A stretch of DNA of 64,000 bases from Variovorax sp. J2L1-78 (GCF_030317205.1 NZ_JASZYB010000001.1:2108001-2172000), one strand, 5' to 3'. Positions 35,983 to 46,380 are shown, counted from the first letter of the stretch. Made by a program: numbers and translations. The notes: generated by a model from the sequence alone, not told the origin.

Positions 35983-37412
35983 TCATTCGTCGCAGTGCTG
36001 CGCGATGTAGGCCTTGACGGCTTCCGCGTCAGCCGGGAGCTTGACGACGCGCTTGGGCAGCGCCTCGATGCCCTCGAAACGGGCGGGCCGGTCGGGCTCG
36101 TGGCCCAGTGCCTCGACGATGGTCGCCGCGAACTTGATCGGCAGCGCGGTTTCGAGCACGACCATCGGCACGCCGGGCACGATGTGCTCGCGCGCCGCCT
36201 TCAGGCCGTCGGCCGTGTGCGTGTCGATGAGCACGGCGAAGCGCTTGTCGGTGTCGCGGATGGTGGCCAGGCGGTCGGCGTGCGTGCTGCGGCTGCTGAC
36301 GAAGCCAAAGCGCGCCGCGGCCTGGGTGAAGACGGGGTCGGCACTGAGGTCGAAGCGGCCGCTGCGGCCGAGCTCGTCCTGGAACAGCGCGCGGGTTCGA
36401 ACGCCGTCGCGGCCGAGCAGGTCGAACACGAAACGCTCGAAGTTGCTGGCCTTGCTGATGTCCATCGACGGGCTCGAGGTCTCGTGCGTGTCGGCCGCGG
36501 CGCGCACCCGGTAGACGCCGGTGCGGAAGAACTCGTCGAGCACGTCGTTCTCGTTGGTGGCGACCACCAGCGTGCGGATCGGCAGCCCCATCATGCGCGC
36601 GACGTGGCCGGCGCAGACGTTGCCGAAGTTGCCGGACGGCACGGTGAAGCTGACCTGCTCCGGCGTCGCCTGGACGCGACCAGAGGTCGCTTGAAAATAC
36701 CCGGCGAAGTAGTAGACGACCTGCGCCAGCAGCCGCGCCCAGTTGATCGAGTTGACGGTGCCGACGCGGTACTTGCGCTTGAAGCCGAGGTCGTTCGACA
36801 CGGCCTTCACGATGTCCTGGCAATCGTCGAACACGCCGGCGATCGCGATGTTGTGGATGTTCGCGTCCTGCAGGCTGAACATTTGCGCCTGCTGGAAGGG
36901 GCTCATGCGCCCGTCCGGCGAGGTCATGAAGACGCGCACGCCCTTCTTGCCGCGCATGGCGTATTCCGCCGCGCTGCCGGTGTCGCCGCTGGTCGCGCCG
37001 AGGATGTTGAGTTCTTCGCCGCGGCGGCCCAGTTCGTACTCGAACAGGTTGCCCAGCAGCTGCATTGCCATGTCCTTGAAGGCCAGCGTCGGGCCGTTCG
37101 ACAGGCCCTCGAGGTACACGCCGTCTTCCAGCTCACGCAAGGGCACGATCTCGTCGCTGCCGAAGACCTCGGCCGTGTACGTCTTCGCGCACAGCGCCTT
37201 CAGGTCGTCGGCCGGAATGTCGTCGATGTAGAGCGAGAGGATCTCGAAGGCCAGCTCGGCGTAGGGCAGCGGGCGCCACTTGGCGAGCATGGCGGCATCG
37301 ACCTGCGGGTAGTGTTCGGGCAGGTACAGGCCGCCATCGGGCGCCAGGCCCTCGAGCAGGATGTCGCAGAAACGGCGGCGGTCGGGGTGGCCGCGGGTGG
37401 ACAGGTAGCGCA

Positions 37413-37413
<1 letters not shown>
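35983..37413 (-). CDS. thrC: Threonine synthase ThrC
   Basis: A 476-residue PLP-dependent threonine synthase of the long bacterial/fungal type, converting O-phosphohomoserine to threonine. The PLP lysine is Lys113 in LAFKDMAMQLL. GATSGDTGSAAEYAMRGKKG and FTVPSGNFGNVCAGHVARMM are the phosphate- and cofactor-binding parts. The ATG overlaps the hom stop by one base (TGATG), coupling it to the preceding enzyme of the pathway. mobB follows after 16 bases. Confidence 0.95.
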
Positions 37414-38738
<1,325 letters not shown>

Positions 38739-38787
38739 TCTTTGGAGAGTAGTTCAGGAAAGCGTCTGCGCCGATTCGGGCGCTGCG

Positions 38788-40011
38788 TCAGGCGTTGCGG
38801 TTGCGGTAGCGCTCGAGGAATTTCGCGATGCGGCCGATGGCTTCGCGCAGGTCGTCCTCATGCGGCAGGAACACGATTCGGAAATGCTGGTTGTCCGGGA
38901 AGTTGAAGCCCGAGCCCTGCACCAGCATCACACGCGTCTCGCGCAGCACCTGCATGAAGAATTCGCGGTCGTCCGCGATCGGGTACATCACCGGGTCGAG
39001 CCGCGGGAAGATGTAGAGCGCGGCCTGCGGCTTCACGCAGGTCACGCCGGGGATGGCCGTGATGAGCTCGTAGGCCAGGTCGCGCTGGCGGCGCAGCCGG
39101 CCGCCCGGCTTCACCAGGTCGTTGATGCTCTGGTAGCCGCCGAGTGCGGTCTGGATCGCCCACTGGCCGGGGACGTTGGAGCCGAGCTTGAGGTTGGCCA
39201 GCATGTTCAGCCCCTCGATGTAGTCGGTCGCGTTGCCCTTCGGCCCCGACACGATCATCCAGCCCGCGCGATAGCCGCACGAACGGTAGGCCTTCGACAG
39301 CGAGTTGAAGGTGAGCGTGAGCACGTCGGTCGACAGGCTGGCCATGGCCGTGTGCCTGGCGTCTTCGTAGAGCACCTTGTCGTAGACCTCATCGACCAGC
39401 AGCACCAGGCTGTGCTCGCGCGCAATGGCAACGATGCCGCGCAGCAGTTCGTCGGGGTACAGCACGCCCGTCGGGTTGTTCGGGTTGATCACGACGATGC
39501 CGCGCGTGCGCGGCGTGATCCTGGCGCGGATGTCGGCCAGGCTCGGCAGCCACTGGTTGTCTTCCTCGCAGAGGTAGTGCACCGGCTTGCCGCCGGACAG
39601 CGACACCGCGGCGGTCCACAACGGGTAGTCGGGCATCGGCACCAGCAGCTCGTCGCCGTCGTCGAGCAGCGCATTGGTCGCCATCACGATCAGTTCGCTC
39701 GCGCCGTTGCCCAGGTAGATGTCGTCGAGCGTGACGCCTTCGACGCCCTGCTGCTGCGTGTAGTGCATCACCGCCTTGCGCGCAGCGAAGATGCCCTTGC
39801 TGTCGGAGTAACCCGCCGAATCCGGCAGGTTGCGGATCATGTCCTGCTGAATTTCCTCGGGCGCATCGAAGCCGAACGGCGCCATGTTGCCGATGTTCAG
39901 CTTGATGATCTTCTGGCCGTCCTCCTCCATCTGACGGGCGGCGTCGACGATGGGCCCGCGCACGTCGTAGAGCACGTTGGCCAGCTTGGCCGATTTCTTG
40001 AGCTGCTTCAA
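38788..40011 (-). CDS. alaA: Glutamate-pyruvate aminotransferase AlaA (TTG start)
   Basis: A 407-residue class I aminotransferase closely resembling E. coli AlaA (YfbQ), which makes alanine from pyruvate and glutamate. The PLP lysine is Lys240 in NSLSKAYRSCGYRAGW, and NPNNPTG is at residues 177-183. The start is a TTG at 40011: it is preceded at good spacing by a strong GGAGGG, and the N-terminus KQLKKSAKLANVLYDVRGPI matches AlaA. The first internal ATG would remove about 27 conserved residues. It heads the alaA-hom-thrC group and is divergent from the Mth938-like gene. Confidence 0.92.
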   Translation of the reverse strand: MKQLKKSAKLANVLYDVRGPIVDAARQMEEDGQKIIKLNIGNMAPFGFDAPEEIQQDMIRNLPDSAGYSDSKGIFAARKAVMHYTQQQGVEGVTLDDIYLGNGASELIVMATNALLDDGDELLVPMPDYPLWTAAVSLSGGKPVHYLCEEDNQWLPSLADIRARITPRTRGIVVINPNNPTGVLYPDELLRGIVAIAREHSLVLLVDEVYDKVLYEDARHTAMASLSTDVLTLTFNSLSKAYRSCGYRAGWMIVSGPKGNATDYIEGLNMLANLKLGSNVPGQWAIQTALGGYQSINDLVKPGGRLRRQRDLAYELITAIPGVTCVKPQAALYIFPRLDPVMYPIADDREFFMQVLRETRVMLVQGSGFNFPDNQHFRIVFLPHEDDLREAIGRIAKFLERYRNRNA

Positions 40012-40046
40012 AGTCCCTCCAGGGGGCGCCTACATAGGGGAAAACC

Positions 40047-40052
40047 TATAAT
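40047..40052 (+). promoter_or_regulatory. Perfect TATAAT, candidate -10 of the Mth938-like gene
   Basis: TATAAT lies 26 bases before the ATG of the Mth938-like gene, in the 67-base gap from alaA. No good -35 hexamer is visible at 16-18 bases, so confidence is limited. An AT-rich stretch here may also serve the divergent alaA promoter. Confidence 0.35.
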
Positions 40053-40078
40053 TTGACCACAGTTCCCTTCCAGTGCCG

Positions 40079-40465
40079 ATGAAGCTCCAGCCCGACAAAT
40101 CCGACGTCCAGACCCTCACCGCGCATGGTCCGGGCTGGGTGGCGATCAACCACGAACGCGTCGAGCAGAGCGTGGTGCTGGGCTCTCGCGGCGAGCGTTT
40201 CGTCTGGAACTGCGCGCGTTTCGAGGAGCTCGGCCCCGAGCACTTCGCGCAGCTGGCGGCAATCGGCGCGGAAACCGTGATCTTCGGCAGCGGCGCCCGC
40301 ATCCGGTTTCCACAGCCTGCGTGGCTGCGCCCGCTCATCGACCGGCGCACCGGACTGGAAACGATGGACACCGCCGCAGCCTGTCGCACTTACAACATCC
40401 TGGCGAGCGAAGGCCGGCACGTGCTGGCAGCGCTGCTCGTTGAGGCCCCAATCGCTGGCAAATAG
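40079..40465 (+). CDS. Mth938-like (DUF498) domain protein
   Basis: A 128-residue single-domain protein of the Mth938/DUF498 family, related to the human complex I assembly factor NDUFAF3. The conserved part is ETVIFGSGARIRFPQPAWLR followed by MDTAAACRTYNILASEGRHV. No signal or membrane region is present. Its function in bacteria is not established. The ATG at 40079 was used; a GTG at 40073 is possible. bcp lies 124 bases downstream, with a TAAAAT (40480-40485) between them that may be the bcp -10. Confidence 0.85.
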   Translation: MKLQPDKSDVQTLTAHGPGWVAINHERVEQSVVLGSRGERFVWNCARFEELGPEHFAQLAAIGAETVIFGSGARIRFPQPAWLRPLIDRRTGLETMDTAAACRTYNILASEGRHVLAALLVEAPIAGK

Positions 40466-40589
40466 GGCCCATTTCGGGCTAAAATCGCAGGTTGCGAACC
40501 GGCGATCCGCCCACAGTGAGCAACGACCAATCCTCCAGCGCTCCGGCCTGCAGCCGCGCGATTGGAACCCAACGGAGAAAACAAGTTTC

Positions 40590-41066
40590 ATGGCGATCGT
40601 TGTCAACAAACCCATCCCCGAATTCGAGTCCACCGCCACCGGCGGCCTGAAGGTCTCGAACACATCGCACCTCGGGCACGTTCTGGTGATGTATTTCTAT
40701 CCGAAAGACAACACGCCCGGCTGCACCACCGAGGCGATGCAGTTTCGCGATCGTTACAAGGACTTCGTGAAGGCCGGGGCCACCGTCTTCGGCGTGTCCC
40801 GCGACAACATGAAGTCGCACGACGAGTTCAAGGCCAAGCTCGAGCTGCCCTTCGAACTCATCGCCGACACCGAAGAGAAGATGTGCCACATGTTCGGCGT
40901 GGTGAAGAACAAGATCATGTACGGCAAGAAGGTCAAGGGCATCGAGCGCAGCACCTTCCTGATCGGCGCCGACGGCGTGCTGAAGGCCGAATGGCGCGGC
41001 CTCAAGGTGCCAGGCCATGTCGACGATGTGCTCAAGGCCGTCAAGGCCCTCAAGAAGGAAGCCTGA
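40590..41066 (+). CDS. bcp: Thioredoxin-dependent peroxiredoxin Bcp (PrxQ type)
   Basis: A 158-residue peroxiredoxin reducing hydroperoxides. The peroxidatic Cys45 is in PKDNTPGCTTEAMQFRD. The usual resolving cysteine five residues later (Cys50 in E. coli) is replaced by Met50, leaving only Cys99 (EEKMCHMFGV), which may or may not resolve the sulfenic acid. The length is normal. The start ATG at 40590 has GGAG about 12 bases upstream. It stands alone between the Mth938-like gene and phoH. Confidence 0.92.
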   Translation: MAIVVNKPIPEFESTATGGLKVSNTSHLGHVLVMYFYPKDNTPGCTTEAMQFRDRYKDFVKAGATVFGVSRDNMKSHDEFKAKLELPFELIADTEEKMCHMFGVVKNKIMYGKKVKGIERSTFLIGADGVLKAEWRGLKVPGHVDDVLKAVKALKKEA

Positions 41067-41191
41067 TCCGGCGCCCGCCCGTGCGGTTTGGCACGGGCCG
41101 CGTTGGCAGCACGCCACGCTTGCCTGCCGCGACACGCACGTTGTGCATAATGGATTCATGCCGTTGAGCTCCACGACCGCATCCACCGAAC

Positions 41192-41221
41192 AAAGCCGCC
41201 AAGGTCTTCTGGCGGCTTTTT
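41192..41221 (+). terminator. Intrinsic terminator upstream of phoH
   Basis: Stem GCCGCC (41195-41200) and GGCGGC (41211-41216) with loop AAGGTCTTCT, followed by TTTTT. It lies 129 bases after bcp and 39 bases before the phoH ATG. A short reading frame (41159-41247) crosses it, so it could end bcp transcription or attenuate phoH. Confidence 0.7.
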
Positions 41222-41259
41222 CGTTTTCCGGCCCCTACTTTTTGTGAGCACACCGCCCC

Positions 41260-43056
41260 ATGCCATTGCCCCCCGCCCCCACGAAGCGTGCAGCCCTCCT
41301 CTCCCCGGATGCGCTCGACGCACCGGCACACACGTCGGCCAAGGCGCCGCGCCGCGGTGGCCGCGCCGCGGACGACGCGCAAGGCGACGGTCCTCGGGCG
41401 CTCGAACTGTTCGATGAACGCGGCCGGCCTTCTGCCGGCGGGCGCCCCACCGCGCCGGAAGCCATGCAGCAGATCGAGACCAAGCCGCGCCCCGCCCCCA
41501 AGCCGGAGCCGACGCCGCAGCCTGTCGCACGTGCAGAGCGGGTACCGGCGGCGCCTACTGCGCCCTCGCCCGCACCGGCCGCGCGGCCGCGCGCCGAACG
41601 CGGCGCCCATGAGGCGGCCCGGCCTCGCCGCACCAAGTCGAGCGGGCCGGCCAAGCTGTTCGTGCTGGACACCAACGTGCTGCTGCACGACCCGATGTGC
41701 CTGTTCCGCTTCGAGGAACACGACATCTTCCTGCCGATGATCGTGCTGGAAGAGCTGGACGGCCACAAGAAGGGCACGACCGAAGTGGCCCGCAACGGCC
41801 GGCAGACGAGCCGCACGCTCGACGCCCTGGCCGGCGCCAAGGACGCGGACATCGGCCAGGGCCTCAAGCTCGACACGACCGGCCACCGCGAGGCGGGCGG
41901 CAAGCTGTTCTTCCAGACCGCACCGCTCGACTACACGCTGCCGACCAGCCTGCCGCAGGGCAAGGCCGACAACCAGATCCTGGGCGTCGTGCAGGCCCTG
42001 CGCGACCTCTACGCGAAGGACCGGCCGGGTATTCCGAAGCAGGAAGTGGTGCTGGTATCCAAGGACATCAACATGCGCGTCAAGGCGCGCGCCCTGGGCC
42101 TGGCGACCGACGACTACCAGAATGACAAGACGCTCGAGGACGGCGACCTGCTGTACGCGGGTTCGTACGCGCTGCCGGCCGACTTCTGGACGCGCCAGAG
42201 CAAGACGGTCGAGAGCTGGCAGAGCGGCAGCAGCACCTTCTACCGCATCAGCGGCCCGATCGTGCCCAACCTGTACATCAACCAGTTCGTGTACTTCGAA
42301 GCGCCCGGCGAGCCAAGCATGTACGCACGGATCACCGAGATTCGCGACAAGACGGCCGTCCTCAAGACGCTGAAGGACTACAGCTCCGGCAAGAACGCGG
42401 TGTGGGGCGTGTCGACCAAGAACCGCGAGCAGAACTTCGCGATGAACGTGCTGATGGACCCGGAGATCGACTTCGTCACGCTGACCGGCACCGCCGGCAC
42501 CGGCAAGACGCTGATGGCCCTCGCCTCGGGCCTGACGCAGGTGCTCGACGACCGCCGCTACACCGAGATCATCATGACTCGCGCGACGGTGAGCGTGGGC
42601 GAGGACATCGGCTTCCTGCCCGGCACCGAGGAAGAGAAGATGGGCCCGTGGATGGGCGCGCTGGACGACAACCTCGAGTTCCTGGCCAAGGGCGACGGCG
42701 GCGGCGCTGGCGAATGGGGCCGCGCGGCCACCAACGAGCTGATCCGCAGCCGCATCAAGATCAAGAGCATGAACTTCATGCGCGGGCGCACCTTCCTGAA
42801 CAAGTACGTGATCATCGACGAGGCCCAGAACCTGACGCCCAAGCAGATGAAGACGCTGATCACCCGTGCGGGCCCCGGCACCAAGATCATCTGCATGGGC
42901 AACCTCGCCCAGATCGACACGCCCTACCTCACCGAAGGCTCGTCGGGCCTGACCTTCGCCGTCGACAAGTTCAAGGGCTGGCCACACAGCGGGCACATCA
43001 CGCTGGCACGCGGCGAACGTTCGCGGCTGGCCGACTTCGCGAGCGAAGTGCTCTGA
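41260..43056 (+). CDS. PIN-PhoH family ATPase/RNase
   Basis: A 598-residue protein joining a PIN nuclease-like domain to a PhoH ATPase. The first 130 residues are a disordered Ala/Pro/Arg-rich extension, unusual for the family. The PIN domain starts at about residue 132 (FVLDTNVLLHDP, with Asp137 a likely metal ligand). The PhoH part has Walker A GTAGTGKT (residues 410-417) and Walker B VIIDEAQN near 518. PhoH2-type proteins are reported as RNA-unwinding and cleaving enzymes; the same role here is inferred. An intrinsic terminator follows. PhoL in the ybeZ operon is a different, PIN-less protein. Confidence 0.9.
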   Translation: MPLPPAPTKRAALLSPDALDAPAHTSAKAPRRGGRAADDAQGDGPRALELFDERGRPSAGGRPTAPEAMQQIETKPRPAPKPEPTPQPVARAERVPAAPTAPSPAPAARPRAERGAHEAARPRRTKSSGPAKLFVLDTNVLLHDPMCLFRFEEHDIFLPMIVLEELDGHKKGTTEVARNGRQTSRTLDALAGAKDADIGQGLKLDTTGHREAGGKLFFQTAPLDYTLPTSLPQGKADNQILGVVQALRDLYAKDRPGIPKQEVVLVSKDINMRVKARALGLATDDYQNDKTLEDGDLLYAGSYALPADFWTRQSKTVESWQSGSSTFYRISGPIVPNLYINQFVYFEAPGEPSMYARITEIRDKTAVLKTLKDYSSGKNAVWGVSTKNREQNFAMNVLMDPEIDFVTLTGTAGTGKTLMALASGLTQVLDDRRYTEIIMTRATVSVGEDIGFLPGTEEEKMGPWMGALDDNLEFLAKGDGGGAGEWGRAATNELIRSRIKIKSMNFMRGRTFLNKYVIIDEAQNLTPKQMKTLITRAGPGTKIICMGNLAQIDTPYLTEGSSGLTFAVDKFKGWPHSGHITLARGERSRLADFASEVL

Positions 43057-43082
43057 GACAGCAGCGCACCATGGCTCCAGAG

Positions 43083-43118
43083 AGCCCGCGCAGCCTGCAG
43101 GCCGCGCGGGCTTTTTTT
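43083..43118 (+). terminator. Intrinsic terminator of phoH
   Basis: Perfect stem AGCCCGCGC (43083-43091) and GCGCGGGCT (43104-43112), followed by a run of T to 43118, 27 bases after the phoH stop codon. Confidence 0.88.
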
Positions 43119-43207
43119 CGTCCGCTTCGATAAGCTCCTGACAAGACGCTGTCAGGAGCCGGTGTGCACCATCGCGGCTCCTCAACAGAAACGAAAGCGA
43201 GTCGATC

Positions 43208-43576
43208 ATGCAAAACGCCCTCAGCTGGTTCGAGATCCCCGTCAGCGACCTGGACCGCGCGCAAACCTTCTACCAAACCGTGCTCGGCCAGGAATTGCAG
43301 CGCCAGAACTTCGGCGGTGCACCGCTGGCCGTGTTCAAGTACGAGCGGCCCGGCGTCGGCGGCGCACTGCAGGCCAATGCCAAGGGAAGCGCTCCGCTGG
43401 GCAGCGGCATTCGCATCTATCTGAGCTGTACGCAGTTGGATGCCGTGCTCGAGCGCATCGCACCCGCCGGAGGCGCCATCGTTTCCCCCAAGGAAGCGCT
43501 GCCGCAGGGGATGGGCTTCATCGCCCACTTGCGCGACACCGAAGGCAACGCCGTCGGCCTGCACGCGTTCGATTGA
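43208..43576 (+). CDS. VOC family (glyoxalase-like) protein
   Basis: A 122-residue vicinal oxygen chelate protein with two beta-alpha-beta-beta-beta modules: LSWFEIPVSDLDRAQTFYQT at the N-terminus and MGFIAHLRDTEGNAVGLHAF at the C-terminus. The second ends in the usual DxxGN motif. The metal-ligand pattern is only partly conserved, so catalysis is uncertain; it may be a binding protein or an immunity-type VOC protein. It is followed after 55 bases by a WYL regulator on the same strand, which may control it. Confidence 0.85.
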   Translation: MQNALSWFEIPVSDLDRAQTFYQTVLGQELQRQNFGGAPLAVFKYERPGVGGALQANAKGSAPLGSGIRIYLSCTQLDAVLERIAPAGGAIVSPKEALPQGMGFIAHLRDTEGNAVGLHAFD

Positions 43577-43631
43577 AGGCCAGGACACGCGGCCTTCGAC
43601 ACGTCCAAGCTCCCGACCAGGAATCGATCTG

Positions 43632-44333
43632 ATGCGCCGCGCCGACCGTCTGTTCCATATCGTGCAGCTCATTCGCGGACGACGACTCACCACGGCGGCG
43701 TTCCTGGCGCAGCGGCTCGAAGTCTCGGAGCGCACGGTGTACCGCGACGTGGCCGACCTGCAGCACCAGGGCGTGCCCATCGAGGGCGAAGCGGGCGTCG
43801 GCTATCGCCTGGGCGCCGGCTTCGAACTGCCGCCGCTGATGTTCACCCAGGAAGAAGCGACGGCCCTCGTCGCCGCAGCGCGCGTGGCGCAGACGTGGGT
43901 CGACCCGGCGATGGCACGCGCCATCGAGACCGGGCTCGGCAAGATCCTGACAGTGCTGCCTCCGGCCGCGCGCGTGTCGGCCGAGGCGCTCACCATGTAT
44001 GCGCCCGCCATGGCCCTGGACGATGCCACGCGCCTGCAATTGCAGACACTGCGTGAAGCGGTGCAGGCGCGCAGCAAGCTGCGCCTGTCTTACCGCGACC
44101 TGGCCGGTGGCGCGACCGAGCGCACCGTGCGGCCGCTCGGCTGCCTCTACTGGGGCAAGGTGTGGACGCTCTCGGCCTGGTGCGAACTGCGCGGCGACTT
44201 CCGCGGCTTTCGTGTCGACCGCATGAGCCGCGTCACGGTGCTCGACGAACGTTTTCGCGACGAGCCTGGCAAGACGATGGCGGACATGCTGCGCCAGGTC
44301 GAAGCCGAGCGGCGAGAACGCCCCGCTCAGTAG
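43632..44333 (+). CDS. HTH and WYL-domain transcriptional regulator (YafY type)
   Basis: A 233-residue regulator of the YafY/DeoR-like WYL family. The N-terminal winged helix contains LTTAAFLAQRLEVSERTVYR (residues 19-38). The WYL part is seen around LRLSYRDLAGGATERTVRPL and LYWGKVWTLSAWCELRGDFR, although the exact W-Y-L string is changed. It may sense a small ligand or nucleic acid. Its 3' end overlaps the 3' end of dnaB by 7 bases on the other strand. The VOC gene directly upstream is the likely partner. Confidence 0.85.
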   Translation: MRRADRLFHIVQLIRGRRLTTAAFLAQRLEVSERTVYRDVADLQHQGVPIEGEAGVGYRLGAGFELPPLMFTQEEATALVAAARVAQTWVDPAMARAIETGLGKILTVLPPAARVSAEALTMYAPAMALDDATRLQLQTLREAVQARSKLRLSYRDLAGGATERTVRPLGCLYWGKVWTLSAWCELRGDFRGFRVDRMSRVTVLDERFRDEPGKTMADMLRQVEAERRERPAQ

Positions 44334-45736
44334 TCGTCGCCGCCTCCGAAACTCGCCAGGTTCTCGAACTTGGTCAGCGGCTTGAGGAAGGCCAGCTTCA
44401 CCGTGCCGGTGGGGCCGTTCCGGTGCTTGCTGATGATCACCTCCGCCACACCCGGCTCCTTGCTGTTCTTGTCGTAGTAGTCGTCGCGGTAGATGAACAT
44501 GATGATGTCCGCGTCCTGCTCGATCGCGCCGGATTCGCGCAGGTCGCTCATCATCGGGCGCTTGTCGGTGCGGCTCTCGACGCCACGGCTGAGCTGCGAC
44601 AGCGCAATCACCGGGCACTTGAGCTCCTTGGCCAGCATCTTGAGGCCGCGGGAGATTTCGCCGACCGCGGTCGCGCGGTTCTCGTCGCTCATGCTGCTCG
44701 ACGTGCTCATGAGCTGGAGGTAGTCGACCACGATCAGGCCGAGCTTGCCGTACTGGCGGGCCAGCCGCCGTGCGTTGGCGCGCAGTTCGCTCGTGGTGAG
44801 GCCGGGCGTCTCGTCGATGTGCAGCGAGATCGTCCGCAGCTTCTCGATCGCCTCGGTCAGGCGCGGCCATTCCTCGTCGGTGAGCTTGCCGGTGCGCAGG
44901 TGGCCCTGGTCGATCCGGCCGATGGAGCCGACGATACGCACCGCCAGCTGCGAAGCGCCCATTTCCATCGAGAACACCGCCACGGGCAGACCTTCGTTCA
45001 GCGCCACATGCTCGGCGATGTTGATCGCCAAGGAGGTCTTGCCCATCGATGGACGCGCCGCCAGCACGATCATGTCGCCGGCCTGCAGGCCCGAGGTCAT
45101 CTTGTCGAACTCGTAGAAGCCGGTGCGGATACCGGTGATGTCGTTCGGGTTGTCCGCCATCTCGGTCACGCGATCGAGCAGTTCGACCACCAGGGAGTCC
45201 ATGCTCTGGAAGCCCTGTTTCATCCGCGAGCCTTCCTCGCCGATGTTGAAGATTTTCTGCTCGGCCTCGTCGAGGATCTTGTCGACCGCCTTGCCCTGCG
45301 GGTTGAAGGCATTGGTCGCGATCTCGTCGGCCGCGCTCACCAGCTTTCGCAGGATCGAGCGCTCGCGCACGATCTCCGCGTAGCGGCGGATGTTGCTCGC
45401 GCTGGGCACGTACTGCGCCAGCGAGTTCAGGTAGACCAGGCCGCCCATCTCGTCGGCCTTGCCGAGGTTCTGCAACTGCTCGTAGACGGTGATGACGTCC
45501 GCTGGTTTCGATGCGTTGATCAGCGTGCCGATCGCTGCGTAGATCAGCTTGTGCTCATGCCGGTAGAAGTCGGCGTCGACCAGCAGGTCGCCCATGCGGT
45601 CCCAGGCGCCGTTGTCGAGCAGCAGGCCGCCGAGCACGCTCGACTCCGCCTCGATCGAGTGGGGGGGGACGCGGAGTTGCGCGATCTGGCGGTCCGGCGA
45701 AGGATCGTTTTCGGCGTAGGAGAAGACAGCAGACAT
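44327..45736 (-). CDS. dnaB: Replicative DNA helicase DnaB
   Basis: A 469-residue replicative helicase. The N-terminal domain (about residues 20-120) starts LRVPPHSIEAESSVLGGLLL, and the RecA-like domain has Walker A AARPSMGKT at about residues 226-234 and IVVDYLQLMS as Walker B. No intein is present. It follows the rpsF-priB-rpsR-rplI genes but is separated from them by an intrinsic terminator and has its own upstream region containing a DnaA-box sequence. The 3' end overlaps the WYL gene. Confidence 0.96.
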   Translation of the reverse strand: MSAVFSYAENDPSPDRQIAQLRVPPHSIEAESSVLGGLLLDNGAWDRMGDLLVDADFYRHEHKLIYAAIGTLINASKPADVITVYEQLQNLGKADEMGGLVYLNSLAQYVPSASNIRRYAEIVRERSILRKLVSAADEIATNAFNPQGKAVDKILDEAEQKIFNIGEEGSRMKQGFQSMDSLVVELLDRVTEMADNPNDITGIRTGFYEFDKMTSGLQAGDMIVLAARPSMGKTSLAINIAEHVALNEGLPVAVFSMEMGASQLAVRIVGSIGRIDQGHLRTGKLTDEEWPRLTEAIEKLRTISLHIDETPGLTTSELRANARRLARQYGKLGLIVVDYLQLMSTSSSMSDENRATAVGEISRGLKMLAKELKCPVIALSQLSRGVESRTDKRPMMSDLRESGAIEQDADIIMFIYRDDYYDKNSKEPGVAEVIISKHRNGPTGTVKLAFLKPLTKFENLASFGGGDDY

Positions 45737-45796
45737 GGGTTTCCTGGAGCAACACCCATGCTACGGCGCGGGCAGCCCGCCGTCATGGGATAACGC

Positions 45797-45805
45797 TGTG
45801 GATAA
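45797..45805. promoter_or_regulatory. Consensus DnaA box upstream of dnaB
   Basis: TGTGGATAA, the complement of the DnaA box TTATCCACA, lies 61 bases upstream of the dnaB ATG. A related TGGGATAA lies at 45786-45793. This could allow DnaA to control dnaB; a chance match cannot be excluded. Confidence 0.5.
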
Positions 45806-45858
45806 ACGGTGATTTCCCGGTGCAGCGATCGGGACAAAGCGGTGCCAAGAAGTCGCAC

Positions 45859-45885
45859 CAAAGAAAAAGCCGCCCGAAGGCGGCT
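45859..45885 (-). terminator. Intrinsic terminator after rplI
   Basis: On the minus strand AGCCGCC-TTCG-GGCGGCT (45868-45885) is followed by a T-rich run (complement of 45859-45867). It lies 30 bases after the rplI stop and separates the ribosomal genes from dnaB. Confidence 0.85.
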
Positions 45886-45915
45886 CTCGCGACGCGCCGA
45901 AGCGCGCGTGGCAGC

Positions 45916-46368
45916 TTAGGCGCTTTCGCCGTAGACCGTCACGGTGATATCAACCACCACGTCGGTGTGCAGCGCAACGCTCACGGTGCTGTCGCCAACA
46001 ACCTTGATCTGGCCGTTGGGCATGCGCACTTGCGACTTCACGACCTTGTAGCCTTGCTTGTTCAGCTCTTCAGCGATGTCGCTGTTGGTGACCGAACCGA
46101 ACAGGCGGCCGTCGACGCCGGCCTTCTGCGTGATCTTGACCGCGGTGCCGGCGAGCTTCTCGCCCTGGGCTTGCGATTCGGCCAGCTTGGCGGCCGCAGC
46201 CTTTTCGAGTTCGACGCGCTTGGCTTCGAATTCGGCCTTGTTGGCTTCGGTGGCGCGGCGTGCGCGACCCGACGGAATCAGGAAGTTGCGTGCGTAACCG
46301 TCCTTGACCTTGACGATTTCGCCGAGGGTGCCGAGGTTGACGACCTTGTCCAGAAGAATGACTTGCAT
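45916..46368 (-). CDS. rplI: 50S ribosomal protein L9
   Basis: A 150-residue L9. The N-terminal domain [20 protein letters not shown] and [18 protein letters not shown] are typical, followed by the long connecting helix ([20 protein letters not shown]) and the C-terminal rRNA-binding domain ([20 protein letters not shown]). It is the last gene of rpsF-priB-rpsR-rplI, 12 bases after rpsR, and is followed by an intrinsic terminator. Confidence 0.96.
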   Translation of the reverse strand: MQVILLDKVVNLGTLGEIVKVKDGYARNFLIPSGRARRATEANKAEFEAKRVELEKAAAAKLAESQAQGEKLAGTAVKITQKAGVDGRLFGSVTNSDIAEELNKQGYKVVKSQVRMPNGQIKVVGDSTVSVALHTDVVVDITVTVYGESA

Positions 46369-46380
46369 GGTGTCTGCTCC

